From Bacteroidota bacterium (GTDB lineage Bacteria; Bacteroidota; Bacteroidia; Bacteroidales; TTA-H9): a stretch of 60,885 bases of DNA. A program made the position numbers and the translations under genes. The notes beneath the pieces were generated by a model. The model worked only from the letters and a program-made list of their open reading frames with translations. It had not been told where the DNA came from and did not search any database. The stretch is taken from NCBI GenBank assembly GCA_003250395.1, contig QKGM01000052.1, positions 1 to 60,885 of the forward strand, written 5' to 3'. Below, piece after piece: positions 19,769 through 28,695 of this stretch (the first letter of the stretch is position 1; each line of letters starts with the position of its first letter).

Positions 19769-20705
19769 GATTAAGATCATTTTAAATCCAAAAATAGCAA
19801 AACATAGTGATTTGCACACAAAAGTCACACCTGATGATAAGTGAAATGTACGGGCAATCGTAAGTCTGATACAACGTACTTACCCCTTTTTCGGATAGCA
19901 TCCTGATTTTTAACACAATAAATATCAAATCTATACAATACAACAATATCGGTTCAAAGAATAAAAAGCAAGCCCGACATGAATTAGCAAATCTTGTATT
20001 GATTGAACACCGGAACAGGTAATATCGGGAAATGAACAGATAAAACAGACCAACGATACGCTTTTGAAGAATCCGCTGTCCCGATAACGCAAAACCTGAT
20101 ATTGAAATACTCAGAAAAAAAAGAGCATCCATGGGGTATAGATTACCCTAATCGCGGAACGACTTCGACAAACGCATTTCCCACCGCCAAATACCGATCA
20201 ACTCACACGAATTGATTAATGAGGAGCAGACCTGAATTACAACCCTGCCTGGGTTTATGAAAAGTTAACGTGTCAATCTATTAACCGTAGTTCAACCGTA
20301 GTTCAACCGTAGTTCAACCGTAGATTCGCCGCAGATTGATAGTAGCATAATGGTCGGTTAACGGTTGATTTTCGGCTGGTATTTGGTCAATCATTTCATA
20401 ATTGTCTTCTGAAACAAAAAAACAATCATAGCGCGGATTATATTATCCTTTTGATGGATTTCAGGACAGTATATCATCCTGTGGGTTAAATGCCTGACAG
20501 AACACAAACTATATAGTGGCTGATATTTAGGGGGTATACTGTCAAAGGGTAAAAGCGGACAGCTACCGGAAGCAGAAAGGGTGTAAGTTTTTGTAGATTA
20601 CACTCACATAAATCCTCGGGGTGTTTGATGTAGTTGCACAAGGCTCTTTAATTGGAAGACACCTTGTTGATGTCTCGACAATTTTCATTACTGGTTTTGT
20701 TGAAA
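19769..20705. other. intergenic region with tandem repeats, no gene
   Basis: Over 900 bases with no supported coding frame. The only clear structure is the 11-bp tandem repeat at 20281-20323, listed separately. Confidence 0.45.
20273..20367. repeat. 11-bp tandem repeats flanked by inverted copies
   Basis: Three exact copies of TTCAACCGTAG lie at 20291-20301, 20302-20312 and 20313-20323. A shortened first copy TTAACCGTAG precedes them at 20281-20290. TCAATCT (about 20274-20280) and AGATTGA (about 20333-20339) flank the array as an inverted pair, and GGTTAACGGTTGA (about 20355-20367) repeats the unit core in reverse orientation. The function is not known. Candidates are a protein-binding array or a replication-slippage product. 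Confidence 0.75.
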
Positions 20706-20738
20706 ATAAAAAAGTCGCACCTTATGTAAAGTGCGACT
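20706..20738 (-). terminator. rho-independent terminator of the gamma-lyase-like gene
   Basis: AGTCGCAC (20713-20720) pairs with GTGCGACT (20731-20738) over a 10-base loop. On the minus strand it is followed by TTTTTTATTTTC. It lies 27 bp after the stop at 20766. Confidence 0.85.
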
Positions 20739-20765
20739 AACAGGAAATAAATTAAATACTCCCGA

Positions 20766-21947
20766 TCAAATACGTTCAAGGGCCTGTTCGAGATCCGAAA
20801 TAATATCTTCAACATCTTCAATACCAACAGACAAACGGATCAAACCATCAGAAATTCCAGCTTTCTCACGGTCTGCTTTCGACATTTTTGAATGCGTCAT
20901 ACTGGCCGGATGCTGAATCAACGACTCAATTCCTCCAAGCGATACAGCCAACAACATCATTTTAACATTATCCATTAATACACTTCCTGCAGTAAAGCCA
21001 CCCTTTACACCAAAGCTAATCATTGAACCGGGTCCTTTCATTTGCTTTCTGCCAAGTTCGTATTGCGGGTGTGATTTTAACCCGGGATAAAGTATCCATT
21101 CAACTTTAGGATGATTCTCTAGATACTCGGCCACCTTCATAGCATTTTCCTGGGCACGGTCAATGCGGATACCCAAAGTTTTCAAACCTCTTCTTGTTAA
21201 AAAAGCCTGGTGGGGATCCATATTGCAACCCATGTTTATCATCACCCCACGAATTTTCTTCACCTCAGCAGGTTCTTTTGCAACCACGATCCCACCTACA
21301 ATATCAGCGTGCCCGTTAATGAACTTTGTCATTGAATGCAGCACAACATCGGCACCCAACAGCAAAGGGTTCTGAAGGTATGGGCTACAAAAAGTATTGT
21401 CAACACAAACTGTGATACCTCTACTATGAGCCAATTCGACAATGGCAGGAATGTCGGCAATGGTCATCGTAGGGTTAGCCGGTGTTTCCAGGTAAATAAG
21501 TTTTGTTTCAGGACGAATAGCTGACTCAACTTTCTTTATATCTGATGTGTCAAGGAAAGTACTTTCTACACCAAATTTAGCAAAAAGAGTTTCCATAACA
21601 ACCCTTGACGGGCCATAAACAGCTTCATGCCCAATCATATGACTTCCATTACTAAGATAGGCCATATAGACGGTTGTCACTGCACCCATCCCTGATGCAC
21701 AAGCTACAGCACCAGCTCCATGTTCCAGTGATGCGACAGTTGTTTCTAAATCCCGAATGGTGGGGTTACCTATACGGGTATAGATGAACCCATCTTCTTC
21801 ACCTGCAAAAAGGCGAGCACCATGTGCAGCATTTTTAAACTTGAAAGTTGATGTCTGGTAGATAGGGGTAACAGCACTTCCCCTTTCATCTTCAATTCCT
21901 CCTTCATGTATGAGTTTTGAATTGAAGCCTGAGTTTTTTGTTTCCAT
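20766..21947 (-). CDS. PLP-dependent trans-sulfuration enzyme, methionine gamma-lyase-like
   Basis: A cytoplasmic 393-residue Cys/Met-metabolism PLP enzyme. The Schiff-base lysine is Lys208 (HSMTKFINGH), the PLP-ring aspartate is Asp183 (VDNTFCSPYLQ), and the phosphate loop is CASGMGAVTT (83-92). Global sequence, including QHPASMTHS and the GLIRLSVGIEDVEDI end, is very close to methionine gamma-lyase, which splits methionine into methanethiol, ammonia and 2-oxobutyrate. However, the loop equivalent to Cys116 of Pseudomonas MGL (YGC) reads YGP (Pro113). Cystathionine gamma-lyase or gamma-synthase activity therefore cannot be excluded. It is divergent from a DUF3078 gene across overlapping promoter boxes. 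Confidence 0.85.
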   Translation of the reverse strand: METKNSGFNSKLIHEGGIEDERGSAVTPIYQTSTFKFKNAAHGARLFAGEEDGFIYTRIGNPTIRDLETTVASLEHGAGAVACASGMGAVTTVYMAYLSNGSHMIGHEAVYGPSRVVMETLFAKFGVESTFLDTSDIKKVESAIRPETKLIYLETPANPTMTIADIPAIVELAHSRGITVCVDNTFCSPYLQNPLLLGADVVLHSMTKFINGHADIVGGIVVAKEPAEVKKIRGVMINMGCNMDPHQAFLTRRGLKTLGIRIDRAQENAMKVAEYLENHPKVEWILYPGLKSHPQYELGRKQMKGPGSMISFGVKGGFTAGSVLMDNVKMMLLAVSLGGIESLIQHPASMTHSKMSKADREKAGISDGLIRLSVGIEDVEDIISDLEQALERI

Positions 21948-21985
21948 TAAAATTGGCTTTTTTTATTCATTTCTGACAGAATATG

Positions 21986-21993
21986 CAAAGTTA
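21986..21993 (-). promoter_or_regulatory. candidate -7 box (TAACTTTG) for the gamma-lyase-like gene
   Basis: The minus strand reads TAACTTTGCA, matching TAnnTTTG, 38 bases before the ATG. It lies two bases from the opposite-facing box at 21996-22003. Confidence 0.45.
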
Positions 21994-21995
21994 CG

Positions 21996-22003
21996 TACTT
22001 TTG
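21996..22003 (+). promoter_or_regulatory. candidate -7 box (TACTTTTG) for the DUF3078 gene
   Basis: TACTTTTG matches TAnnTTTG and gives a leader of roughly 95 nt to the ATG at 22105. A polymerase bound here would cover the opposite promoter. Confidence 0.4.
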
Positions 22004-22104
22004 TCCAGAACATTTCTCCAAAAGAGTGGTTAAACATTCTGAGCAACGATTGTTATATAACCCGACAGTGTAAATTTTCAATTATCTCTAAAAAAAATAA
22101 CCTT

Positions 22105-23013
22105 ATGAAGAAACTAATAGTCACCTTATTATTGCTAATGGCATCGATGTATTTCACATTTGGACAGGTTGATACAGCCAGTCGATGGAAGAAAGGAATT
22201 GAAACAGGGTTAGGTGTAACCCAGGTTTCATTGACGAACTGGGCTGCCGGTGGTGATAATTCACTGGCAGGTAATATATTTCTTAATCTAACGGCTAACT
22301 ATGCCAAGGGCAGACATAATTGGGATAACAATGGTCAGTTTGTATTCGGTATTATTAAAAATGGAGAACAAGGAATCAGAAAAACTGACGATAAGATTGA
22401 TCTTCAATCGAAATATGGATACAAGGCTAGCGGGAAGTGGTTTTATAGCGCGTTGACAGGATTTAAAACGCAATTTGCCAATGGGTTTGACTATAAAGTA
22501 AGTGATTCTGTTGTTGTTTCAAGATTTCTTGCTCCGGCATATTTATTGCTTGGATTAGGTATGGATTACAAACCATCTGATCTTTTTTCTCTTTTCATTT
22601 CTCCCGTAACAGGACGATTAACTATTGTTAACGACCAAAAGCTTGCTGATGCCGGAGCGTACGGAGTGACTAAAGCCGAATATGATTCCGAAGGAAACGT
22701 TTTGAAACATGGTGCCAGCACATTAGTTGAACTGGGGGCATCAGTTGTAGCCAATTACAAGGCAACACTAATGGAAAATATATCGATGGAAACACGGGTT
22801 CAATTATTTACAGATTATCTGAAAAACCCTGAGAATATTGACATCGACTGGCGGGTAATGCTCGTGCTTAAAGTGAATAAATATATTTCAGCCAATCTTT
22901 CCACCAACCTTATTTATGATGACAACGTGAAGATTGTTGACAAGGATGGAAACGCGGGACCACGTACTCAGTTCAAAGAAGTATTTGGTGTTGGGTTTAA
23001 CTACAAAATGTAA
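22105..23013 (+). CDS. DUF3078 outer-membrane protein, copy 1
   Basis: 302 residues with a signal peptide ending near TFGQ, then the DUF3078 pattern: VSLTNWAAGGDNSLAGN, KTDDKIDLQSKYGYKA, and a C-terminal barrel strand ending FGVGFNYKM. DUF3078 proteins are predicted outer-membrane barrels of Bacteroidota with no assigned function. The frame is open for 65 more codons upstream, but that part crosses the promoter boxes and codes for nothing conserved. The ATG at 22105 begins the signal peptide. A paralogue with the same motifs lies at 39171-40127. Confidence 0.85.
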   Translation: MKKLIVTLLLLMASMYFTFGQVDTASRWKKGIETGLGVTQVSLTNWAAGGDNSLAGNIFLNLTANYAKGRHNWDNNGQFVFGIIKNGEQGIRKTDDKIDLQSKYGYKASGKWFYSALTGFKTQFANGFDYKVSDSVVVSRFLAPAYLLLGLGMDYKPSDLFSLFISPVTGRLTIVNDQKLADAGAYGVTKAEYDSEGNVLKHGASTLVELGASVVANYKATLMENISMETRVQLFTDYLKNPENIDIDWRVMLVLKVNKYISANLSTNLIYDDNVKIVDKDGNAGPRTQFKEVFGVGFNYKM

Positions 23014-23040
23014 TATGTAAAGCAACAGTCAGATCATTTT

Positions 23041-24105
23041 TCAACTGTTAAAGCGTCCGGAACCATCAGAGTAGCGGCGCCACCTGTCAATAACCTGTTG
23101 CATATCATTTGGCAGCTCTGAATCAAAGCTAACCCATTCCTGAGTAATTGGATGGGTAAAAGCGAGAGATTTGGCATGTAATGCCTGTCTGGGAATTATC
23201 TGCAAGTTATTACGGACAAATGTCTGATAGGAGGATGAACTGAGTCCTAGTACAATTGAGGCACCCCCGTATACCTGATCCCCGAACAAAGGGTGACCGA
23301 TAAATTTAAAATGAGCCCTGATTTGATGTGTACGGCCTGTTTCAAGCCGGCATTCAACAAGTGTAACATAGTGAAAACGTTCGATCACTCTATAATGCGT
23401 TATAGCATTCCTTCCGAAAGTTTCGTCTTCACGAACAGTCATTACTCTACGATCAGCGGGATTTCGTCCTATATTACCTTTGATTGTCCCCTCGTCATGA
23501 TCAAATTCACCCCATACCAAAGCTACATACCGCCGTTCGATAGTATGGTGGAAGAATTGTCGGGCAAGTATGGTCTGGGCTAATTCAGTTTTGGCACAAA
23601 TAATAATTCCTGAAGTGTCTTTATCGATCCTGTGTACAAGCAAAGGCGCAACTGGTTCTCCCCGACTGTTTCTCTGGTCCTGCAAGCGATAAGTCAATGC
23701 ATTGAGCATAGTTCCGGTATAGTTTCCATGTCCCGGGTGTACTACCATGCCAAATTCCTTATTGATTACCATTAAATCATCATCCTCATAAACAATATTA
23801 AGGGGAAGGTTTTCAGGAATTACCTCAAACTGTCGCGGTGGAGTTGCCATCACCACCGAGATGATATCAAGTGGTTTAATTCTGTAATTCGACTTGACAG
23901 CTTCGTCGTTTACAAGTATATTTCCGGCTTTTGCCGCATTCTGTACGCGATTTCTTGATATACCCTCTATCCTGTTCTGAAGAAACTTATCGATCCGGAG
24001 AAGCGTCTGTCCCTTGTCAACCTGAAACCGGAAATGTTCATAAAGTTCATTATTCTCTTCGCTTTCCGCTGACTCACCAGCTATCAAGTCTTCCTGTTCA
24101 ATCAT
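23041..24105 (-). CDS. RluD-family 23S rRNA pseudouridine synthase
   Basis: 354 residues: an N-terminal S4 RNA-binding domain (about 30-95, LLRIDKFLQNRIEGISRNRV), then the RsuA/RluA catalytic domain with HRIDKDTSGIIICAKTE, in which the Asp is the nucleophile. Later motifs are RRYVALVWGE and LETGRTHQIRAHF. The layout matches RluD, which makes pseudouridines in helix 69 of 23S rRNA, though RluA/RluC-type targets remain possible. The ATG overlaps the stop of the upstream T9SS cargo gene by 4 bp (ATGA), so it is the last gene of an operon with the PASTA and cargo genes. Confidence 0.9.
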   Translation of the reverse strand: MIEQEDLIAGESAESEENNELYEHFRFQVDKGQTLLRIDKFLQNRIEGISRNRVQNAAKAGNILVNDEAVKSNYRIKPLDIISVVMATPPRQFEVIPENLPLNIVYEDDDLMVINKEFGMVVHPGHGNYTGTMLNALTYRLQDQRNSRGEPVAPLLVHRIDKDTSGIIICAKTELAQTILARQFFHHTIERRYVALVWGEFDHDEGTIKGNIGRNPADRRVMTVREDETFGRNAITHYRVIERFHYVTLVECRLETGRTHQIRAHFKFIGHPLFGDQVYGGASIVLGLSSSSYQTFVRNNLQIIPRQALHAKSLAFTHPITQEWVSFDSELPNDMQQVIDRWRRYSDGSGRFNS

Positions 24106-26102
24106 TGCAAAATGATCAATTTTTGCGCATAGGACTCACCAGTATCAGGAAGACTGACTTTTATGATATACACGCCTTTCTTACAACCATCAGGTCTGAA
24201 ACTACCATCAACCTGCTGAGACATCACCCTGCGTCCGCTCAGGTCAAATATTTCCACATTGATTGCTCGCGGAGTAAGTCCATTAATTAATACATTAACA
24301 TCGCCTGATCGATTCCAGATACTGGGCCAAAGCTCCATTCCAGATTTAATCACTGCCGGATGTTCACTTTCAGGAAGCAGGCGTTTGCCTAGAACCGGAC
24401 GAATCATAATAGCACCGGGAAATTGACTGCGTTGCCATGTGCCATCGGTATTATAAAAATTATTGTTCTGATTATCCCGTGACCGATCAAATCCAATATT
24501 CAAATTGTCATCCGTTGTCTGAACCCAACCTACATAAAAGGCATTTCTGACAGGCACTGAATTCCTCAGAGTAACCTGGGTATACCGGTACATGCTATCA
24601 GCATATGAAGGCCGGAGCATCGTATCAGCATTCAGTATCCGGCCGGGAGTACCATTATTATCATCCCATATGGTTAAATAATAATAATGTTGGTTAGCGT
24701 TTGCTACAACTTTATTAAAGTAAAGTCTGACAGCTCGAAGCGTATCAGCAGTTGTCAGGGTAAATCTGACAGCCAGTTGCGATCCTGCCGGGGTAAGACC
24801 ATATCCAAGTTCAGGTACACCATCATCATAGGCAAAATAATTAGTCATTTTTTGCTCATAGATCATAGTATCACCAAGTCCAACTGAGTTGGGGGTAAGC
24901 TCGTCGCCCTGTAATCCGTATCGGATATAAAAAACTGCTGAATCCTGAACACCAAAAGGATCAATAGGCAAAATTGATCTAACCGGGGGTTTTGCCCAGG
25001 GTTGAAAATCAAAATACCCATCAGTCAAGAAAGGAGGGATAGAATTGTTACCGCCATTATAGGAAGAAATAACCGAACCATCATCCTTCAGAACCTGGTA
25101 TTCATATCTCGCAGGAAGATAATCGGAATATCTGTTAGTAATAAACATTGAAAGCGTATCAGCGATAAACGCTGTAGGTTCTTCACTATATTGAGTATAT
25201 GGTACCGAATAAAAATTCTTAAGCATTGAGGGAGCCTTTTCCGCAAAGCCTATCCATTTCTGTGTACTGTCGTTATAGTGTCCATTCAGATCAACCTTTA
25301 CTGCATCAACATTCCAGTGATCCATGCTGCTCTGCCAACTGGGCAACATATCACCACTAAGACTAGCAAAAGCAACAAACCTAAATTGAAAATCAGAGCG
25401 AAAATATGAGGCACTATCAGTAATAGGAATATTGACCCTTCTACTGTAGGTTCCATACTTCGCGTAAAAGGTGTCGAGTTTCATGCCTTCTGAACCCCAT
25501 ACCGTGACCCAATACGGCACAGGGTCTGTAGCCAAAAACTGTAGCAGGAGAGAATCTGCCGGTTGGGGACTGTTCCCCAATCCCTGAGGTTGATAATAGA
25601 AGCTCAAATAGACAGAATCAGAGCAGACAATTGCGCGCTTCTGAGGGGTAAATATTGAATCCAGACGAATTGCTCTGGAGGTTAGTTTATCGGCTTCAAA
25701 TGGCGCAAATGTAGCATTGGAATATATATTGCCGGCTGAATCAAGGGCATCGAACGTTGCAACACCCCTATTGAATGAGCGGAAAGCAAAATCACTGTTG
25801 ACAAACACATGCCAGTCACTCCATAATGATTGATCCGGGATAACTGATGAATAAGCAAAATCATCATAAAATGGGATTGTGACAGCCCCGGTAACATTTG
25901 ATGCTTTAGTCATTTCCCTGGAATCCTGCGACTTGCCTGAATTTAAACTATGAAGCACCGGATTCCCGATAAGCGGTACCAATATTTCTTGGGCACTGCC
26001 ACATAAAGGAGTCAGGAACAATGATATTACAATCTGTAACAGTCTTTTATGAATCATCTGTCGAAGGCGTTTCGTTATCGGATGAGTACGCATTTTAAAC
26101 AT
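24102..26102 (-). CDS. secreted protein with T9SS type A sorting domain
   Basis: About 666 residues. A signal peptide ends near CGSAQE, the body is beta-rich without a recognised enzymatic domain, and the last 75 residues form a type A C-terminal sorting domain (VLINGLTPRAINVEIFDLSG, then KKGVYIIKV and a terminal KLIIL). The protein should cross the outer membrane through the type IX system and be anchored or released at the surface. Start codons possible are the ATG at 26102, six codons after a weaker GTG context, or the ATG at 26057, which gives the shortest signal peptide. It begins about 10 bp after the PASTA gene stop. The function of the body is unknown. Confidence 0.8.
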   Translation of the reverse strand: MFKMRTHPITKRLRQMIHKRLLQIVISLFLTPLCGSAQEILVPLIGNPVLHSLNSGKSQDSREMTKASNVTGAVTIPFYDDFAYSSVIPDQSLWSDWHVFVNSDFAFRSFNRGVATFDALDSAGNIYSNATFAPFEADKLTSRAIRLDSIFTPQKRAIVCSDSVYLSFYYQPQGLGNSPQPADSLLLQFLATDPVPYWVTVWGSEGMKLDTFYAKYGTYSRRVNIPITDSASYFRSDFQFRFVAFASLSGDMLPSWQSSMDHWNVDAVKVDLNGHYNDSTQKWIGFAEKAPSMLKNFYSVPYTQYSEEPTAFIADTLSMFITNRYSDYLPARYEYQVLKDDGSVISSYNGGNNSIPPFLTDGYFDFQPWAKPPVRSILPIDPFGVQDSAVFYIRYGLQGDELTPNSVGLGDTMIYEQKMTNYFAYDDGVPELGYGLTPAGSQLAVRFTLTTADTLRAVRLYFNKVVANANQHYYYLTIWDDNNGTPGRILNADTMLRPSYADSMYRYTQVTLRNSVPVRNAFYVGWVQTTDDNLNIGFDRSRDNQNNNFYNTDGTWQRSQFPGAIMIRPVLGKRLLPESEHPAVIKSGMELWPSIWNRSGDVNVLINGLTPRAINVEIFDLSGRRVMSQQVDGSFRPDGCKKGVYIIKVSLPDTGESYAQKLIILQ

Positions 26103-26111
26103 CACACTGAA

Positions 26112-26870
26112 TTATTTCTTCTCGTTACGGAACCAGATATTTACCTGATCACCTGCACTTAATTGGGCTCCTGGTTCAGGATCCTGCTTATAAACCCTGC
26201 TAGTCGATTCATCAAGGCCATCTCTGAATACAACCTTACCAACATTGAGAGTCGCTGAGAATACAGACCTGTATGCTTCAGTCATATCATACCCATCCAG
26301 ATCAGGGACAACTGCAGGTGCAGCACCCTCAGCCTGCTCAACAACCAGTACAATTTTTGAATTCCGATCGAGTTCTCTCCCGGCCTTTACCGGCTTCCCT
26401 TCATAGAACTGCTCAATAACGGCATTATTATATTCACCTGGAACAACCTGAATGTAATCAACCTGCAACCGGGCAGCAATCACACGTTCTACTGCCTGTC
26501 TGACAGACAAATCGACCAGATTAGGCATTTTGACTTTCTCGGGAGTCTGACCAACGATTGTTACATACACTTTCCGGCCTTCCTTAACGAATGAATTAGG
26601 TAGTGGATCCTGTATAAGTATTGTCCCTTTCCCCTTTCTAGGGTCATAAACCGAGTCCATTATTACGATTTCAAGGCCATAATCACCAGCGATATCATAA
26701 ACATCCCCAACCGGTTGTCCAACAAAATCCGGAACTTCAATTTTTTCTCCATGATGGGTAAAGATGCTGATCAAACGTAATGTCAGCCATAACAGTATAA
26801 CCGACAATCCCATTGCGAGCATCAAATGACGCCAGAAAACCGATGTAAAGAAAAATTCTCTCCACTTCAT
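26112..26870 (-). CDS. membrane-anchored PASTA-domain protein
   Basis: 252 residues. One N-terminal membrane segment (about 13-33, LMLAMGLSVILLWLTLRLI) is followed by three PASTA domains: about 45-110 (VPDFVGQPVGDVYDIAGDYG), 115-180 (MPNLVDLSVRQAVERVIAA) and 190-250 (VPDLDGYDMTEAYRSVFSA). PASTA domains bind peptidoglycan or muropeptides. There is no kinase or transpeptidase domain, so it is a stand-alone periplasmic PASTA protein, as is usual in Bacteroidota. It is the first gene of the operon with the cargo protein and RluD, and is divergent from ddl, another cell-wall gene. Confidence 0.9.
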   Translation of the reverse strand: MKWREFFFTSVFWRHLMLAMGLSVILLWLTLRLISIFTHHGEKIEVPDFVGQPVGDVYDIAGDYGLEIVIMDSVYDPRKGKGTILIQDPLPNSFVKEGRKVYVTIVGQTPEKVKMPNLVDLSVRQAVERVIAARLQVDYIQVVPGEYNNAVIEQFYEGKPVKAGRELDRNSKIVLVVEQAEGAAPAVVPDLDGYDMTEAYRSVFSATLNVGKVVFRDGLDESTSRVYKQDPEPGAQLSAGDQVNIWFRNEKK

Positions 26871-26941
26871 CGCTTGTGGGTAAATTAGACAACTAAATCA
26901 GGGTTAAAACTACCGGAGAGGCTTTTTATTGCCCCGATCCA

Positions 26942-26949
26942 CAAAGATA
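26942..26949 (-). promoter_or_regulatory. candidate -7 box (TATCTTTG) for the PASTA operon
   Basis: The minus strand reads TATCTTTG, an exact TAnnTTTG match, 72 bases before the PASTA ATG. Confidence 0.35.
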
Positions 26950-26990
26950 GGAAATTATTCAGCTTACACAGAATGAGCCGTATTTTGAAT

Positions 26991-26998
26991 TACTTTTG
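26991..26998 (+). promoter_or_regulatory. candidate -7 box (TACTTTTG) for ddl
   Basis: TACTTTTGCC lies 22 bases before the ATG at 27020 and overlaps the TTG that would give a longer frame. This supports the later start. Confidence 0.45.
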
Positions 26999-27019
26999 CC
27001 CCGTTTTACAACTGAAAAT

Positions 27020-28033
27020 ATGAAGACTATGCCAAATATGGAAAAAATACATCTGGCAGTTGTAGCTGGAGGTGATTCAGGCGAATATGAAGTTTCTATC
27101 CGCAGCGCAGCAGTGGTAATGAAATACCTTGACACTGAAAAGTACGATACCGTCTTAATACACATCCGGGGAAACCAGTGGACCTATAAGAATGAGCATT
27201 CTGAAGATTGTAATATCAACAAGGATGATTTCAGTGCCATCATCAACAAGAAAAAAATCAGGTTTGAATGTGTCTATATTGTCATTCATGGCACACCTGG
27301 CGAGGATGGAAAGCTTCAGGGTTATTTTGATATGATTGGAATACCCTACACTACATGCGGTAGTATTACCTCAGCCCTGACCTTTAATAAAAGTTATTGT
27401 AACGGAGTGGTTAAATCGCTGGGGGTTGCTACATCAGCATCTGTGCACCTTTTCAAGGATAAACCCTATAATACTACTAATATAATAGAAAAAACAGGTT
27501 TACCATGCTTTGTTAAGCCCAATTGTGGTGGTTCAAGCGTAGGCATGACAAAAGTAAAAGAGGCCGTTGATCTTGAGGCAGCTATCCAGACAGCATTTGC
27601 CGAAGATCAGGAGGTTCTGGTAGAATCCTTCTTCAAAGGCCGGGAAATAACATGTGGCGTATTCTCCAACAAAGGTAAAGTTGAAGCTTTACCTATCCTG
27701 GAGGTTGTAAGTAAAAAGGAATTTTTCGATTTTGAAGCGAAATATAATCCTGTCCTGGCTGATGAGATCCTACCGGCTCCAATTCCTTCCGAAGTATGGA
27801 AAAACTGTCAGGAAACCTCAATAAACCTGTATAACCAGCTTGGCTGTGCCGGTGTTGTAAGGTTTGATTATCTCTTCAACGAGAGCACGCTCAACTTTTT
27901 AGAAGTAAATACAGTACCAGGTCTTTCTGAAGAAAGCATTGTCCCTAAAATGGCTCTTCATGCAGGCTATACTTTGTCGGAGTTTTATGATATTTTGATA
28001 GAAGGAGCGATATCAAGACACGAAAAGAATTGA
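27020..28033 (+). CDS. ddl: D-alanine--D-alanine ligase
   Basis: 337 residues of the ATP-grasp fold. The enzyme joins two D-Ala in the cytoplasm for peptidoglycan precursors. Seen: the N-terminal GGDSGEYEVSIRSA (GG-S-E-x-x-V-S signature), HGTPGEDGKLQGYFDMIGIPYTTCG, the ATP-binding PCFVKPNCGGSSVGMTKV, and the metal/product loop NFLEVNTVPGLSEESIVPKM. The start at 27020 is chosen over a TTG at 26996, because the promoter box covers that TTG. Two further in-frame ATG codons follow closely (27029 and 27038). It converges with rdgB. Confidence 0.95.
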   Translation: MKTMPNMEKIHLAVVAGGDSGEYEVSIRSAAVVMKYLDTEKYDTVLIHIRGNQWTYKNEHSEDCNINKDDFSAIINKKKIRFECVYIVIHGTPGEDGKLQGYFDMIGIPYTTCGSITSALTFNKSYCNGVVKSLGVATSASVHLFKDKPYNTTNIIEKTGLPCFVKPNCGGSSVGMTKVKEAVDLEAAIQTAFAEDQEVLVESFFKGREITCGVFSNKGKVEALPILEVVSKKEFFDFEAKYNPVLADEILPAPIPSEVWKNCQETSINLYNQLGCAGVVRFDYLFNESTLNFLEVNTVPGLSEESIVPKMALHAGYTLSEFYDILIEGAISRHEKN

Positions 28034-28058
28034 GATTTCAGTAATATATTCAGCCAGC

Positions 28059-28655
28059 CTATTTAGCAGAATCAACGCGCGCAGTCAGAAATTCTATAAG
28101 CTTTCTTATCGCTATACCGCGATGACTAATACTGTTTTTAAGTTCAGGTGTCATTTCAGCAAAAGACTGGGAGAAGCCTTCCGGCCTGAATACAGGATCA
28201 TATCCGAAACCACCTGTGCCATTATTAGATAGAAGTATCTCGCCTCTCACCTCACCCTCAAAAAGATACTTTTGCCCTTCAATGATCAATGCAATTACAG
28301 TAAGAAAACGTGCCTTTCTGTTGTGCACGCCCTGTAGATTTTTAAGCAATAAATCAACATTATCCTGGTATGAGCTACTCTCACCAGCATAACGAGCCGA
28401 ATATACTCCCGGAGCACCACGCAATGCTTCAACCTCTAACCCAGTATCATCTGCGAAGCAAGGTACCCCGTGTTTATCCCATATGAACCTGGCCTTAATC
28501 AGCGCATTTTCAACAAGCGTTAAACCAGTTTCTTCAATTGGCGAATACTCTCCTACATCGTTCAACCCGACTATTGCATATTTGGGAGAATCGGCAATTA
28601 TCTCTTTGATTTCCTTTATTTTATGCAAATTATGCGTTGCGAAGATTAATTTCAT
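28059..28655 (-). CDS. rdgB: RdgB/HAM1 non-canonical purine NTP pyrophosphatase
   Basis: 198 residues. It hydrolyses (d)ITP and XTP to monophosphates, keeping deaminated purines out of nucleic acids. Seen: the N-terminal ATHNLHKIKEI (substrate Lys), EETGLTLVENALIKA, FADDTGLEVEAL with the metal-binding Asp pair, GAPGVYSARYAG, GTGGFGYDPVF, and the SHRGIAIRKL end. All family motifs are present and the length is typical. It is the last gene of a minus-strand cluster with MORN, nuclease and ung genes, 40 bp after the MORN gene. Confidence 0.94.
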   Translation of the reverse strand: MKLIFATHNLHKIKEIKEIIADSPKYAIVGLNDVGEYSPIEETGLTLVENALIKARFIWDKHGVPCFADDTGLEVEALRGAPGVYSARYAGESSSYQDNVDLLLKNLQGVHNRKARFLTVIALIIEGQKYLFEGEVRGEILLSNNGTGGFGYDPVFRPEGFSQSFAEMTPELKNSISHRGIAIRKLIEFLTARVDSAK

Positions 28656-28695
28656 TTTATGTTTTAGATTACAGATTATAACCCACTAAACTATT

